A stretch of 48,452 nt of DNA from NCBI GenBank assembly GCA_028346125.1, contig JAOMEV010000020.1:1-48452 (forward strand). Reading direction: 5' to 3'. Below, in pieces: positions 1-7,751 of this stretch. A model generated the notes under the pieces. The model made no database searches. It saw only the letters and a program-made list of their open reading frames with translations, and had not been told where the DNA came from. The position numbers and the translations under genes were made by a program. Source of the stretch: Bacteriovoracales bacterium (GTDB lineage: Bacteria; Bdellovibrionota; Bacteriovoracia; Bacteriovoracales; Bacteriovoracaceae). Position 1 is the stretch's first letter. Each line of letters begins with the position of its first letter.

Positions 1-357
1 GATCCTATTCGCGGCTTCAAGTAACTTTTTTGCATTTTTTAATTTAGGTGAGTACTTTTTGTCTTTATGGAAAGTATTAAAATCTAAGTTTAAAAGAAGG
101 GATATTTCTTTTAAGGATTCAATGAAGTCTAGTTGCTTATACTTTTGAACAAAAGTTATTGCGTCTCCACCGGTATCACAAGCAAAGCACATAAACATTT
201 GTTTTTCATCATTAATTGTAAGGGAAGGATTCTTATCCTGGTGAAAAGGGCAAAGGGATGTGTGATAATTGCCATTTTTTTTTGTTGGGAGATAGTGTCC
301 TATTATAGAAGAGATGGGTGTTTCTTTAATTATGACCTTTAGGTCTTCAAGGGACAT
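1..357 (-). CDS. dnaG: DNA primase, N-terminal part (runs off the window)
   Basis: DnaG makes the RNA primers for DNA replication. Only the first 119 codons are inside the window and the reading frame is open to base 1. The N-terminal CHC2 zinc finger is complete: Cys36, His39 (CPFH), Cys57 and Cys60 (CFAC), followed by the usual GGDAITF segment. The ATG at 357 directly abuts the TAA stop of trmB (358-360), so the two are probably translated together from one message. The catalytic TOPRIM and helicase-binding domains lie outside. In many bacteria rpoD follows dnaG, but that cannot be seen here. Family assignment is secure from the zinc-finger block. Confidence 0.95.
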   Translation of the reverse strand, partial: MSLEDLKVIIKETPISSIIGHYLPTKKNGNYHTSLCPFHQDKNPSLTINDEKQMFMCFACDTGGDAITFVQKYKQLDFIESLKEISLLLNLDFNTFHKDKKYSPKLKNAKKLLEAANRI

Positions 358-1053
358 TTATGGGCCTTCCTTAAGGCATGTCAGTTCAAACCCTTTTATT
401 GGGATATCTTTTTTAAGAAAGATTTTTTCAAACTTTGTTTGGAAAGAGCTTAGAAAGTGTTCCGGATGCTCCTGCCTAATGTCAAAAGATACTGTTTCGA
501 TTTGGAAAAAAGGGCATTCTAAAAGGAGTGCTTTCATCCATTCGGCATAATCAGAGTGATCAGTTTTAATAAAAAACTTGCCTTGAGGTTTTAAAACTGA
601 ATGAACTTGCTTAAGGAAGTTTTTTTGGAACAGCCTCTTTTTTTTGTGCTTATTTTTTGGCCATGGATCGGGGAAAAAATAGAAGACTTGATCCAGTTCT
701 GACTCAGAGAAGAGACGATCAACTCGAGCACCATTGGCCCTGAGGAAGAAGAAGTTTTTTCTTTCTAACTTTTCAAGCTTTTGGGCCAATTGAAAGGACC
801 TTTTAAATTTGTAATCCATTCCTACAAAGTTAATTTCAGGATAGTGAGAACAAAAATCCATCATGAAATGGCCATAACCGGAGCCAATTTCTAGGACAAG
901 AGGACCCTGGTTTTTGAAGGCATTTTTGCTCCAGTTTCCCCTAAATGCTTCTCCTTCTTCGTCTCTAAGGACGAAATCATCGAAGCTCTTAAGTTTTTCA
1001 TGGTAGGGGTTATGGTGGGAGAAATAAGTATTTTGATCGATTAATTGTTCCAT
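358..1053 (-). CDS. trmB: tRNA (guanine-N7-)-methyltransferase
   Basis: TrmB transfers a methyl group from S-adenosylmethionine to N7 of G46 in the variable loop of tRNA. The 231-residue protein has the class I SAM-binding motif VLEIGSGYG (residues 53-61), an acidic loop GMDYK, the family signature FPDPWPKNKHKKKR (127-140), and the TDH motif (164-166). The length is normal for the family. It lies 22 bases after the aminotransferase gene and directly abuts dnaG, so the three probably share a transcript. No clear Shine-Dalgarno sequence precedes the ATG. Confidence is high on motif grounds. Confidence 0.95.
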   Translation of the reverse strand: MEQLIDQNTYFSHHNPYHEKLKSFDDFVLRDEEGEAFRGNWSKNAFKNQGPLVLEIGSGYGHFMMDFCSHYPEINFVGMDYKFKRSFQLAQKLEKLERKNFFFLRANGARVDRLFSESELDQVFYFFPDPWPKNKHKKKRLFQKNFLKQVHSVLKPQGKFFIKTDHSDYAEWMKALLLECPFFQIETVSFDIRQEHPEHFLSSFQTKFEKIFLKKDIPIKGFELTCLKEGP

Positions 1054-1075
1054 AGAAATGAGGTGCTACTGGTTC

Positions 1076-2212
1076 TTAGTTAGTGAGGACATCGGCCTCA
1101 GTAGTTAAATCAAAAAAATCTTTTATCTTGTTGCCTACGAACCTTATTTCTTCTTCAGTGATAAAAGGATTCATTGGAAGGCATAAGACTCTTCCAGCGA
1201 ATTTTTCAGCTTCTTCTTTTTCGCCAATAAATTTAACTAGGGCCTTTTCTTGAGACATGCTTTTTTCATAATAGGAGGCACACCCAATTCCAAACTCAGT
1301 TAAGTAGCTTTGAAGCCTTTTTCGCATACCATTATTTCTTAACTTAAGAGGAAAAAGATGCCAAGAAGAAAGTGGTAAGTACTTTTCAGGGAGAAGCAAG
1401 CTATTAAGGAATTTCAGGTGCTTATAGTAATACCTGGCAACTTTTTTTCTTTTGTTGTTAAGCTTTTGGGCCTCCGCAAGTTTGAGATGCAGAATGGCGG
1501 CCTGGATGTGATCGCAACGAGAGTTTCTACCAATAAGGCCATCAGTACCCCTACCATGGTTTCTCAAGGATCTGATCTTATCTGCCGTATCGGTGTTTTG
1601 CGTTAGAATGGCTCCCGCATCACCCATCGCACTTAAGTTTTTAGTGGGATAAAATGAAAAGGTTGTTAGGTTATTTAATGAGCCAACAGGTCTTTGGTTT
1701 TCTTGATCAAAAAAAGCTCCAAATGCCTGGGCAGCATCTTCAATGATCTGGATATTTTTATTATCAGCAATTTGTTGAACTTTTTCCATCGGAGCTGGGA
1801 GCCCATAAATATGGACAGGGATGACAGCTTTCAAATTATATTGTGAAGAAACTCTAGAGAAAGATTCTGGACAAATAAGTCCCGTTGTAGGCTCTATGTC
1901 AATGAAGACAGGTATGGCACCTACATTAATAATTGCTTCGGCCGTAGCAAAAAAAGTGATGCCCGGGAGGCCAACAAAATCACCTTGTTTGACATCACAA
2001 GCTCTTAGTGAAATCTCCAAGGCATCCGTCCCATTGGCAACGAGGAGGCAGTGATTGGCTTGCTGCATTGACGAAAACTCTTTTTCAAATGCCAGGTTAT
2101 ATTTTCCCTCTACAAACGAATTTGCTTTTAGGATTGCAGAAATACGTGTTTCGGCTTGCTTTTGAAAAGAGTCGTGATGAAGAGATGCAAAATTATAGAA
2201 AGGAACTTTCAT
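1076..2212 (-). CDS. DegT/DnrJ/EryC1/StrS-family PLP aminotransferase
   Basis: Members of this family are PLP-dependent enzymes, mostly aminotransferases acting on nucleotide-linked keto-sugars for surface polysaccharides or antibiotics. In this 378-residue protein the cofactor site is visible: EDAAQAFGA (158-166, Asp159 expected to contact the pyridine nitrogen) and FSFYPTKNLSAMGDAG (185-200), with Lys191 as the Schiff-base lysine. The N-terminal NGTDALEISLRA block is also typical. No other sugar-nucleotide genes flank it; the neighbours downstream are trmB and dnaG, so genomic context does not reveal the substrate. Ugd at 31626 is too far away to be linked. The family is certain and the substrate unknown. 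Confidence 0.85.
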   Translation of the reverse strand: MKVPFYNFASLHHDSFQKQAETRISAILKANSFVEGKYNLAFEKEFSSMQQANHCLLVANGTDALEISLRACDVKQGDFVGLPGITFFATAEAIINVGAIPVFIDIEPTTGLICPESFSRVSSQYNLKAVIPVHIYGLPAPMEKVQQIADNKNIQIIEDAAQAFGAFFDQENQRPVGSLNNLTTFSFYPTKNLSAMGDAGAILTQNTDTADKIRSLRNHGRGTDGLIGRNSRCDHIQAAILHLKLAEAQKLNNKRKKVARYYYKHLKFLNSLLLPEKYLPLSSWHLFPLKLRNNGMRKRLQSYLTEFGIGCASYYEKSMSQEKALVKFIGEKEEAEKFAGRVLCLPMNPFITEEEIRFVGNKIKDFFDLTTEADVLTN

Positions 2213-2310
2213 CCATTGGCCTGTTTTAGGTTTCTTGTTCTTCTAAATGGTCCTTACTAATATTTTGGAGGGAAGTCAATTTCTGATAAAATTATTGCTG
2301 TAGGCTACAC

Positions 2311-2493
2311 CTAACCTTTTTTGGACTTAATCATTTCTTCAATTATGAGAGCTGCCTTTTTTGCGGCTTTTCGACCCTTTAAGTTTTTCAATATTTTACT
2401 CTTTAGGTCTTCTATTTCGAGCTTTTTTTCTTCAGGCTTTTCTTCTTTCTTTGAGCCTTTTTTAAAAAGACTTTTATATTTTGGTGATGTCAT
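2311..2493 (-). CDS. small lysine-rich protein of unknown function
   Basis: This is a 60-residue, highly charged protein with 19 lysines and a cluster of glutamates, and no signal peptide or membrane segment. The middle part (about residues 25-58) looks like one or two amphipathic helices. Its ATG lies three bases after the stop of the 80-residue gene before it and has no Shine-Dalgarno sequence of its own, so it may depend on translational coupling. I do not recognise a family. The charge could suit binding to nucleic acid or to an acidic protein, but that is only inference. That it is a real gene is likely because of its tight placement in a same-strand cluster. Confidence 0.5.
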   Translation of the reverse strand: MTSPKYKSLFKKGSKKEEKPEEKKLEIEDLKSKILKNLKGRKAAKKAALIIEEMIKSKKG

Positions 2494-2496
2494 AGG

Positions 2497-2739
2497 TTAA
2501 AAAGTAACTTCATTCGTTTTTTTGTAACTATTAGACACTTTTCTTAGATGCTTTTCTACAACATTAATAAGCTCTAACTTTGAAGTTTTTGGACAAATAC
2601 CATTTGGTAAAGCCGAATAAATTATTTCATTGTCTATTTCAGAGAAGGCGTACCAAACATTCCCAATTTTTTGGAATAGTACATCTGATTCAATAACTTC
2701 CTGGGCATTACAATTATCATTGTGCTTTTTTTGTTCCAT
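2497..2739 (-). CDS. hypothetical protein (80 aa)
   Basis: A soluble-looking 80-residue protein with three cysteines, no signal peptide and no recognised domain. The middle (FQKIGNVWYAFSEIDNEIIY) looks like a small beta-rich unit and the C-terminal half is helical and basic. Translation is well supported: a GGAGGG Shine-Dalgarno sequence lies about nine bases before the ATG. It heads a two-gene unit with the lysine-rich protein that follows three bases later. Function unknown. Confidence 0.6.
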   Translation of the reverse strand: MEQKKHNDNCNAQEVIESDVLFQKIGNVWYAFSEIDNEIIYSALPNGICPKTSKLELINVVEKHLRKVSNSYKKTNEVTF

Positions 2740-2823
2740 GATTGTATACCCTCCACTTATAAGGTTGGTGTAGTTGCTGTGTTGTTAATGAATGAATCGA
2801 CAATGATCAGCAGGACTTTAAGT

Positions 2824-2839
2824 TTTATTTATTTATTTA
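2824..2839. repeat. TTTA tetranucleotide repeat, four copies
   Basis: Four perfect TTTA units lie between the 3' end of the barrel-protein gene (ending 2866, minus strand) and the promoter region of the 80-residue gene. Tetranucleotide runs can vary in length by slippage, but this one is short and outside coding sequence. Confidence 0.5.
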
Positions 2840-2865
2840 TTTTTGTAGGCAAAAAAGATTTATTG

Positions 2866-3834
2866 TCAAAAATCATTAGAGATACCAAAAGAAATTAGTA
2901 TTTGATTTTGGAGGCCAGATTCAATTGAGTCTTGATGTGACCAAAGAGAAGTAAATTCCTCAGGTAAGGAAGATGGGGTAAGTGAAAAAGGTAATTTAGT
3001 TTTAAGTTGACCAGAGATAAGCCAATTCATACTTCTGAAAAAATTTTTCTTTGTATAGTTGACCATAATTCTTGGTTCAATATTATAACCAGTAAAGGGC
3101 CTTACATTATCTTTAATCTTTTTATCAGATATAGAAACAACTCTTTGTATGTATCCAATAGATAATGCGAAAGCAAAGGACAAATTAATCGATTTGTTTC
3201 TTAAAGCGTCGTATGAAATATAGGGGCCTAAACCCAATTCCCAAGTAAACTCATTGGAAGTATATTTATCCAAAGTTTTAAACTTAGAACTTGAGTACCC
3301 AATATTAAAAATTGTTCCGAATTGGGACCTTTCAAATTTATCAATTTCTACTTTTTTTGAATAGATGAGGTCCATCTCAAAATGGTTTCCAAAGCTTTCT
3401 TCTGCAATAGGTTTAGTGTAGGGATAATGACTTTTTAGGGGCGACGCAAGACCTACAAGGAATATGCCTCTCTGGGTAATGTCATCAGAGAACGGATATT
3501 TATTTGGCAATGGTTCTTCAAGTCTATAGTCTGTATTATCTTTTTTTCTTTTAAAATTAAACTCCCTTTTGTCATTGAAGTAGACCTGAATATGAGAGTC
3601 TAAAATGAAAGAGTCATTACCATTTTTGTCTATTGTTTTCCAAAAAAATTTATTTTCTTTTTTTGGGTAGACTTCAATTTCCTCACCTTTTCTAAGGTAC
3701 TGAGCAATTTTTGAATTTTGATTTGACTTTTGATACAGAGGAGCTTCAAGAACACTTATTTTCGCTTTCCATGCCCAAGAAAGTTGAGGATAAAATGTAA
3801 GGATAAAAAATAGATAATAGTAGATCTTTTTCAT
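2866..3834 (-). CDS. exported SH3-like/beta-barrel protein, probably outer membrane
   Basis: The 322-residue product begins with a clear signal peptide (MKKIYYYLFFILTFYPQLSWA, cleavage expected after residue 21). Residues about 22-85 resemble a bacterial SH3 domain (KISVLEAPLYQKSN and GEEIEVYPKKENKFFWKTI), often used to bind peptidoglycan. The remainder is rich in alternating hydrophobic strands with aromatic edges, as in outer-membrane barrels. Its ATG overlaps the TGA of the preceding gene in an ATGA arrangement, so the two are co-translated. The two proteins have similar size and layout and may work together. No closer family recognised; barrel assignment is inference from the strand pattern. 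Confidence 0.65.
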   Translation of the reverse strand: MKKIYYYLFFILTFYPQLSWAWKAKISVLEAPLYQKSNQNSKIAQYLRKGEEIEVYPKKENKFFWKTIDKNGNDSFILDSHIQVYFNDKREFNFKRKKDNTDYRLEEPLPNKYPFSDDITQRGIFLVGLASPLKSHYPYTKPIAEESFGNHFEMDLIYSKKVEIDKFERSQFGTIFNIGYSSSKFKTLDKYTSNEFTWELGLGPYISYDALRNKSINLSFAFALSIGYIQRVVSISDKKIKDNVRPFTGYNIEPRIMVNYTKKNFFRSMNWLISGQLKTKLPFSLTPSSLPEEFTSLWSHQDSIESGLQNQILISFGISNDF

Positions 3835-4709
3835 AAGGTATATGGGGTTTGGAATTGATAACCTAAGAAGAATCCATAACTCAAATAATCTCTTTCGTTA
3901 GTTAATTTTACTTTTTGTGATTGCCATCCTTTTATAGAAGAGCTGTTTTTTGATAAGGAAAACCCCGCCAAGATTAAACCGACTTTTTTAATTGAAAAAG
4001 GACTAGATACTTTTAATCTCAGAATATTTGTTGAAAGGTTTAAGTTTGTATTTCCCCACTGAACTTTATGTAAAAGCGTTTGCAGGCCATAAAACGAAAG
4101 TTGAATTGCCGGAAAATACTTAAAGTTTAATTTTTTTGTTTTTAGGGCAATTCCTACATCAATTTCTGAGTAATTACTGCTTCCTAAAGAAAAATTGGTC
4201 GCAAAACCTAAATTAAGTGGAAGTTTCGATAAAAAATAAATATCCCAAGATAAGGATGTGCTATTTATAGAAAGGTTTTTTTTCTCTTGGTTTGTAGAGT
4301 CTTGGAAAAAGGCTCCTGAGATGAATTGATTTTGGATAGATATTTGATGACTAAGGTTGAATTTTTTATCAATGAAATTCTTTACTTTTGCTTTTGAAGT
4401 CAGGTTTATTTTTTTAGGGTTGTGAAATAAGGAGATGTCTTTTTCTAAGACTACAACCTTTTTGGCTTCAACTAAGTAGTGAGGCTCCCCTTTGTTATTT
4501 ACTATTGTGAGAAGTTTATATTTTGAGGACTTATTTAATGCCCTTGATACTAAATTTTTGTGAATTTTGATATCCTCAGATTTTTTTATATCAAACAAAA
4601 TGGTATTTTTTGGTATGGCGACGAGGAAAGACGAATTACCGCTAACCTTGAGTGATGCTAGTAGGCAAGCTAAGGAAAAGTACTTTATAAAATTCCAGAT
4701 TTTTAACAT
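3831..4709 (-). CDS. exported barrel-like protein, partner of the following gene
   Basis: A 292-residue protein with an N-terminal hydrophobic signal segment (about residues 8-24), a region of short beta strands (30-95) that may be another SH3-like module, then a series of amphipathic strands ending in GFFLGYQFQTPYTL, a tail of the kind seen in outer-membrane barrels. The gene overlaps the next by four bases (ATGA). A perfect 16-base palindrome covers its start codon. It diverges from the site-2 protease gene. Function is not recognised. Confidence 0.6.
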   Translation of the reverse strand: MLKIWNFIKYFSLACLLASLKVSGNSSFLVAIPKNTILFDIKKSEDIKIHKNLVSRALNKSSKYKLLTIVNNKGEPHYLVEAKKVVVLEKDISLFHNPKKINLTSKAKVKNFIDKKFNLSHQISIQNQFISGAFFQDSTNQEKKNLSINSTSLSWDIYFLSKLPLNLGFATNFSLGSSNYSEIDVGIALKTKKLNFKYFPAIQLSFYGLQTLLHKVQWGNTNLNLSTNILRLKVSSPFSIKKVGLILAGFSLSKNSSSIKGWQSQKVKLTNERDYLSYGFFLGYQFQTPYTL

Positions 4710-4716
4710 GTTAAAA
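4701..4716. promoter_or_regulatory. perfect palindrome over a start codon
   Basis: TTTTAACATGTTAAAA is a perfect 16-base palindrome that includes the ATG of the minus-strand barrel gene (4707-4709) and lies in the short divergent spacer before the protease gene. It could be an operator or a small hairpin hiding the start codon. A palindrome of this length in AT-rich DNA is expected about once by chance in a window this size, so the call is tentative. Confidence 0.3.
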
Positions 4717-4795
4717 CTATTATGATGGGAATTTACTTTTTTTCATGAGCTGGTGCGTTATTGCATGATCCTAGGGTTGCCCCAAAGGGTTGGCC

Positions 4796-5482
4796 TTGGT
4801 ATCAATGGAGGCTATGGAACAATTCAACTTACAAGATTTTATTTTAAGATTAAGCATTCAGTTGCCAGGATTTATTCTTGCCGTTTCGTGTCATGAGGCT
4901 GCTCATGCTTTTGTGGCCTTAAAGTTTGGAGATGATACTGCAAAAAGGCAGGGGCGCTTGACCCTAAACCCGACAGCTCATTATACCCCTTTCGGTACTA
5001 TCCTATTTCCTCTATTGGGTGCATTGATGGGTGGAACAATGTTTGGTTGGGCCCGACCTGTTCCTATAGATGCACGGAGATTCAAAAATATTAGAAAATC
5101 CATTTTTTGGGTAAGTTTTGCTGGTCCAATAGCAAATATAGTACTGAGCATCATGTCAGCATTTTTTTATGTCCTTATTGTTACCAAAGTCACCCCAACT
5201 TTTTATTTTTACGAACCCTTTCTTGGCATGTTGAAGGCTTCAATAACGATAAACTCTATTCTGGCGGTATTTAATTTGATTCCTTTTCCCCCTCTTGATG
5301 GTTCAAAGATGGTAGGATCCTTTTTAAATTATGAGGCTCAAAGGAAATTCGAAGAAATTCAAAAATATGGGTTTATTTTCCTTCTCCTTTTGTGGTTTAC
5401 GAATATTTTTAGCTACCTTTTATTTCCAGCTATTATGATGGCCAATGGCTTTATCAGATTATTTTATGTTATGCTTTCCTAG
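4796..5482 (+). CDS. site-2 protease family (M50) membrane metalloprotease
   Basis: These intramembrane zinc proteases cut membrane-anchored substrates. The motif HEAAH (in FILAVSCHEAAHAFVALKFG) gives two zinc ligands and the catalytic Glu; NLIPFPPLDGSKM near the end supplies the third ligand (Asp) and the conserved N-P-x-x-D-G element. FAGPIANIVLS is the usual conserved loop. Four to six membrane segments are visible, and there is no PDZ domain, so this is the short soluble-domain-free type. The start is uncertain: TTG at 4796 has AAAGGG six bases upstream, whereas TTG 4790 and the ATGs at 4805 and 4814 are poorly spaced. The next gene, scpA, follows 27 bases later. Confidence 0.85.
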   Translation: MVSMEAMEQFNLQDFILRLSIQLPGFILAVSCHEAAHAFVALKFGDDTAKRQGRLTLNPTAHYTPFGTILFPLLGALMGGTMFGWARPVPIDARRFKNIRKSIFWVSFAGPIANIVLSIMSAFFYVLIVTKVTPTFYFYEPFLGMLKASITINSILAVFNLIPFPPLDGSKMVGSFLNYEAQRKFEEIQKYGFIFLLLLWFTNIFSYLLFPAIMMANGFIRLFYVMLS

Positions 5483-5509
5483 CACTGCTAACTTCAATTT
5501 GGGAATTGT

Positions 5510-6373
5510 ATGCTTGATACTTCAATAAAGGTCAAGACAGATCACTTTGATGGCCCTTTAGGCCTCCTGCTTCTGCTTATCCAGAAGGAAGAGATGTCTA
5601 TAAGGAATTTAAACTTAACTAAGATTACTCAACAATATTTAGATTATGTAGATGAGATGAAAGATCTTAATTTTGATATTGCTGGAGAATATCTTTATCT
5701 CGCTTCGACACTCATTTTTTTAAAGTCTAAATCGGCCCTCAGTGAAGAAGATAGCATCGCTTTAGCAGATCTCAGTACCGGCTCAAATGGTCTAGAAATT
5801 AGGACCCAATCTGAGCTTGTGAGGAGGCTAGAACAGTTAAAACATTACCAGGAAATGAGTCAAAAGCTTTGGGCCTTGCCAAAAAAAGGCCATGAAACTT
5901 TTACGAGGCCAAAAATAGGAAGGGCCAAAATAGTGAACTCTATTCTTGTTCCCATGGATTTAGAGAAGATGACAACCGTGATGATTGATTTCTTGAAAAA
6001 AGAAAAGAAGAAGTTTGCGGTTGTTAAAAGAGAGACTCTATCGATAAAACAGAAGCTTCTTTCTCTTAAAAATATTTTGATAAAGGGCGAAACTTTAAGG
6101 ATGGAGGAGCTTTTCAACCAAGGCGAAAAGCTTAAGTCTATCGACTTTGTAATAACTTTTATATCTCTTCTTGAATTAGCAAGATTAAGAAAAGTTAACC
6201 TCTTTCAGCATGAACCTTTAGGACAGATTTATGTTGAGGTGGTAGAGTTTCTTAAAGATTTTAATGTTGAGAATGCGACGGGATTTGAACAAGAAAATGA
6301 AAATGAAAATGAAACTGAAGAGCAACCAGTGGTCGACAACAAAGAACAGAAGAATATGGAACTGCTTCATTAG
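5510..6373 (+). CDS. scpA: segregation and condensation protein A
   Basis: ScpA is the kleisin that bridges the SMC heads and binds ScpB in the bacterial condensin complex. The N-terminal signature FDGPLGLLLLLIQKEEMSI and the segment TQQYLDYV are typical, as is EYLYLASTLIFLKSKSAL for the SMC neck contact. The C-terminal winged-helix region (about 200-260) includes VITFISLLELARLRKVNLFQ. At 287 residues it is slightly longer than usual because of an acidic tail. GGGA lies five bases before the ATG. scpB follows after 21 bases, the classic pair. An smc gene is not in the window. Confidence 0.95.
   Translation: MLDTSIKVKTDHFDGPLGLLLLLIQKEEMSIRNLNLTKITQQYLDYVDEMKDLNFDIAGEYLYLASTLIFLKSKSALSEEDSIALADLSTGSNGLEIRTQSELVRRLEQLKHYQEMSQKLWALPKKGHETFTRPKIGRAKIVNSILVPMDLEKMTTVMIDFLKKEKKKFAVVKRETLSIKQKLLSLKNILIKGETLRMEELFNQGEKLKSIDFVITFISLLELARLRKVNLFQHEPLGQIYVEVVEFLKDFNVENATGFEQENENENETEEQPVVDNKEQKNMELLH
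6293..6316 (+). repeat. hexamer repeat GAAAAT in the scpA tail
   Basis: Three perfect copies of GAAAAT and one imperfect copy (GAAACT) encode the alternating Glu-Asn tail of ScpA. The unit is six bases, so gain or loss of copies would not change the frame. Confidence 0.5.
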
Positions 6374-6394
6374 GTAAATGTTTAGAGACAAAAT

Positions 6395-7615
6395 ATGGAA
6401 AATAATAGCGATAGTTTAAATGAAATTGAATATGTAAATCAAATCAATATGGATGATGAGCTTTTGTGGAAAGCAAGGACAGGTCTTGATGAAGACTCGT
6501 TGTGCGGGGCCATAGAAACACTGATATTTATGAGTGAAAAGCCGATCTCTCTTCAGAAAATAAAAAGTTATATAGACGAAGATCTTCCTTTAAGGTTAAT
6601 CCATGAATCTATAAATAAGCTTCAAGCTGGTTATGAGTCAAACGCAAAAGGAATTAGGATAATTGAAGTTGCGGAGGGTTATCAGTTTAGAACGAAGCCT
6701 ATTTTTTCAAAATATGTCCAAAACCTCTATAAAGTTACTTCACTAATGTTAACTCCCACTTCTCTTGAGGTATTGGCCCTTGTTGCATATAGACAGCCGG
6801 TATCGAGAAATGAAATAGAGAAGATACGAGGAGTTGATAGTTCGCATATTGTCAGAGGTCTTATTGACAAGAGGCTTGTCAGAGTAAGTGGTCGTTCAGA
6901 TGAGCTAGGAAAGCCGATTACTTATTCCACCACCCAGGAGTTTCTGGAAGTTTTTGGTCTTGTGGACTTGGAAGGCCTACCTCCAGAGCATGAATTGGAG
7001 GCCATGGCCTCACAGAATGAAGTAGGTTCTTTTGAAGACTTCAAAAACCTTGTTACAGGTTCAAGGCAATCTTTCAATTATGAAGACATGGAAGAAATTG
7101 AAAAGTTGAGTCACCAGATAAAGTCTATCAAAGCGGATACGGGTTTTACAAAATCTTTAAGGTTTGAAGATAAAAAGCGAGTGAGGTCGAATTTATCAGA
7201 AGGAATTGAGGTAAGATCTTCTTTTGACCTTTTAGAGGATTATGTTGTCAGAGAGGAGATTGCCGCTCAAAATCTGATGGCCGCACAATCTGAGCTCCTG
7301 AACCCTTCCTTAGTACCTGAAGTCGTCAAGGATTTAACTCTTGGACCATTTAATATACCTGAATTAGAAGACTCTGACTTTGTTATGGTTGATTTAGATA
7401 CAGGAGAGGAGATTAACGATACAGGCACTCTTGATGAATTAAAAGAAAATGTTGAAGAAAAACTTCCTGGTGTTGAAATGGCCTTTGACGAAGAGTTGAT
7501 CGAGAATAAAAAAGAAAAAGTAGATGAGGTTTCCGAAAATGTTGTGAATAAAGCTTTAGACTTAGACCTCGATTTGGACTTTCTTAAGGAAGATCATGAA
7601 AAATCTTCAGAATAA
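6395..7615 (+). CDS. scpB: segregation and condensation protein B with long acidic tail
   Basis: ScpB dimers bind ScpA and regulate the SMC condensin that compacts and segregates the chromosome. Residues about 35-195 contain the two winged-helix domains: ALIEFxS-like start (GAIETLIFMSEKPISLQKI), LTPTSLEVLALVAYRQPVSR and the IRGVDSSHIVRGLIDKRLV segment. The usual protein is about 180-220 residues; this one is 406. The extra 200 residues are rich in Asp and Glu, include repeated Leu-Asp pairs near the end, and look largely disordered. The tail continues in frame with no frameshift or second start. It lies directly after scpA, so identity is secure; the role of the tail is unknown. Confidence 0.92.
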   Translation: MENNSDSLNEIEYVNQINMDDELLWKARTGLDEDSLCGAIETLIFMSEKPISLQKIKSYIDEDLPLRLIHESINKLQAGYESNAKGIRIIEVAEGYQFRTKPIFSKYVQNLYKVTSLMLTPTSLEVLALVAYRQPVSRNEIEKIRGVDSSHIVRGLIDKRLVRVSGRSDELGKPITYSTTQEFLEVFGLVDLEGLPPEHELEAMASQNEVGSFEDFKNLVTGSRQSFNYEDMEEIEKLSHQIKSIKADTGFTKSLRFEDKKRVRSNLSEGIEVRSSFDLLEDYVVREEIAAQNLMAAQSELLNPSLVPEVVKDLTLGPFNIPELEDSDFVMVDLDTGEEINDTGTLDELKENVEEKLPGVEMAFDEELIENKKEKVDEVSENVVNKALDLDLDLDFLKEDHEKSSE

Positions 7616-7751
7616 TAAGGAAGGCCTTCTGTTAGTCAATAAACTTTATTGATCCTTCAAAAAAATTTTGACACACCCTCTTAATCTAAGTTACTTGGAG
7701 AGTTCATTCTTTATAAACCAACCTGCCGTGAGGCAAGATATTGGAGATGTC

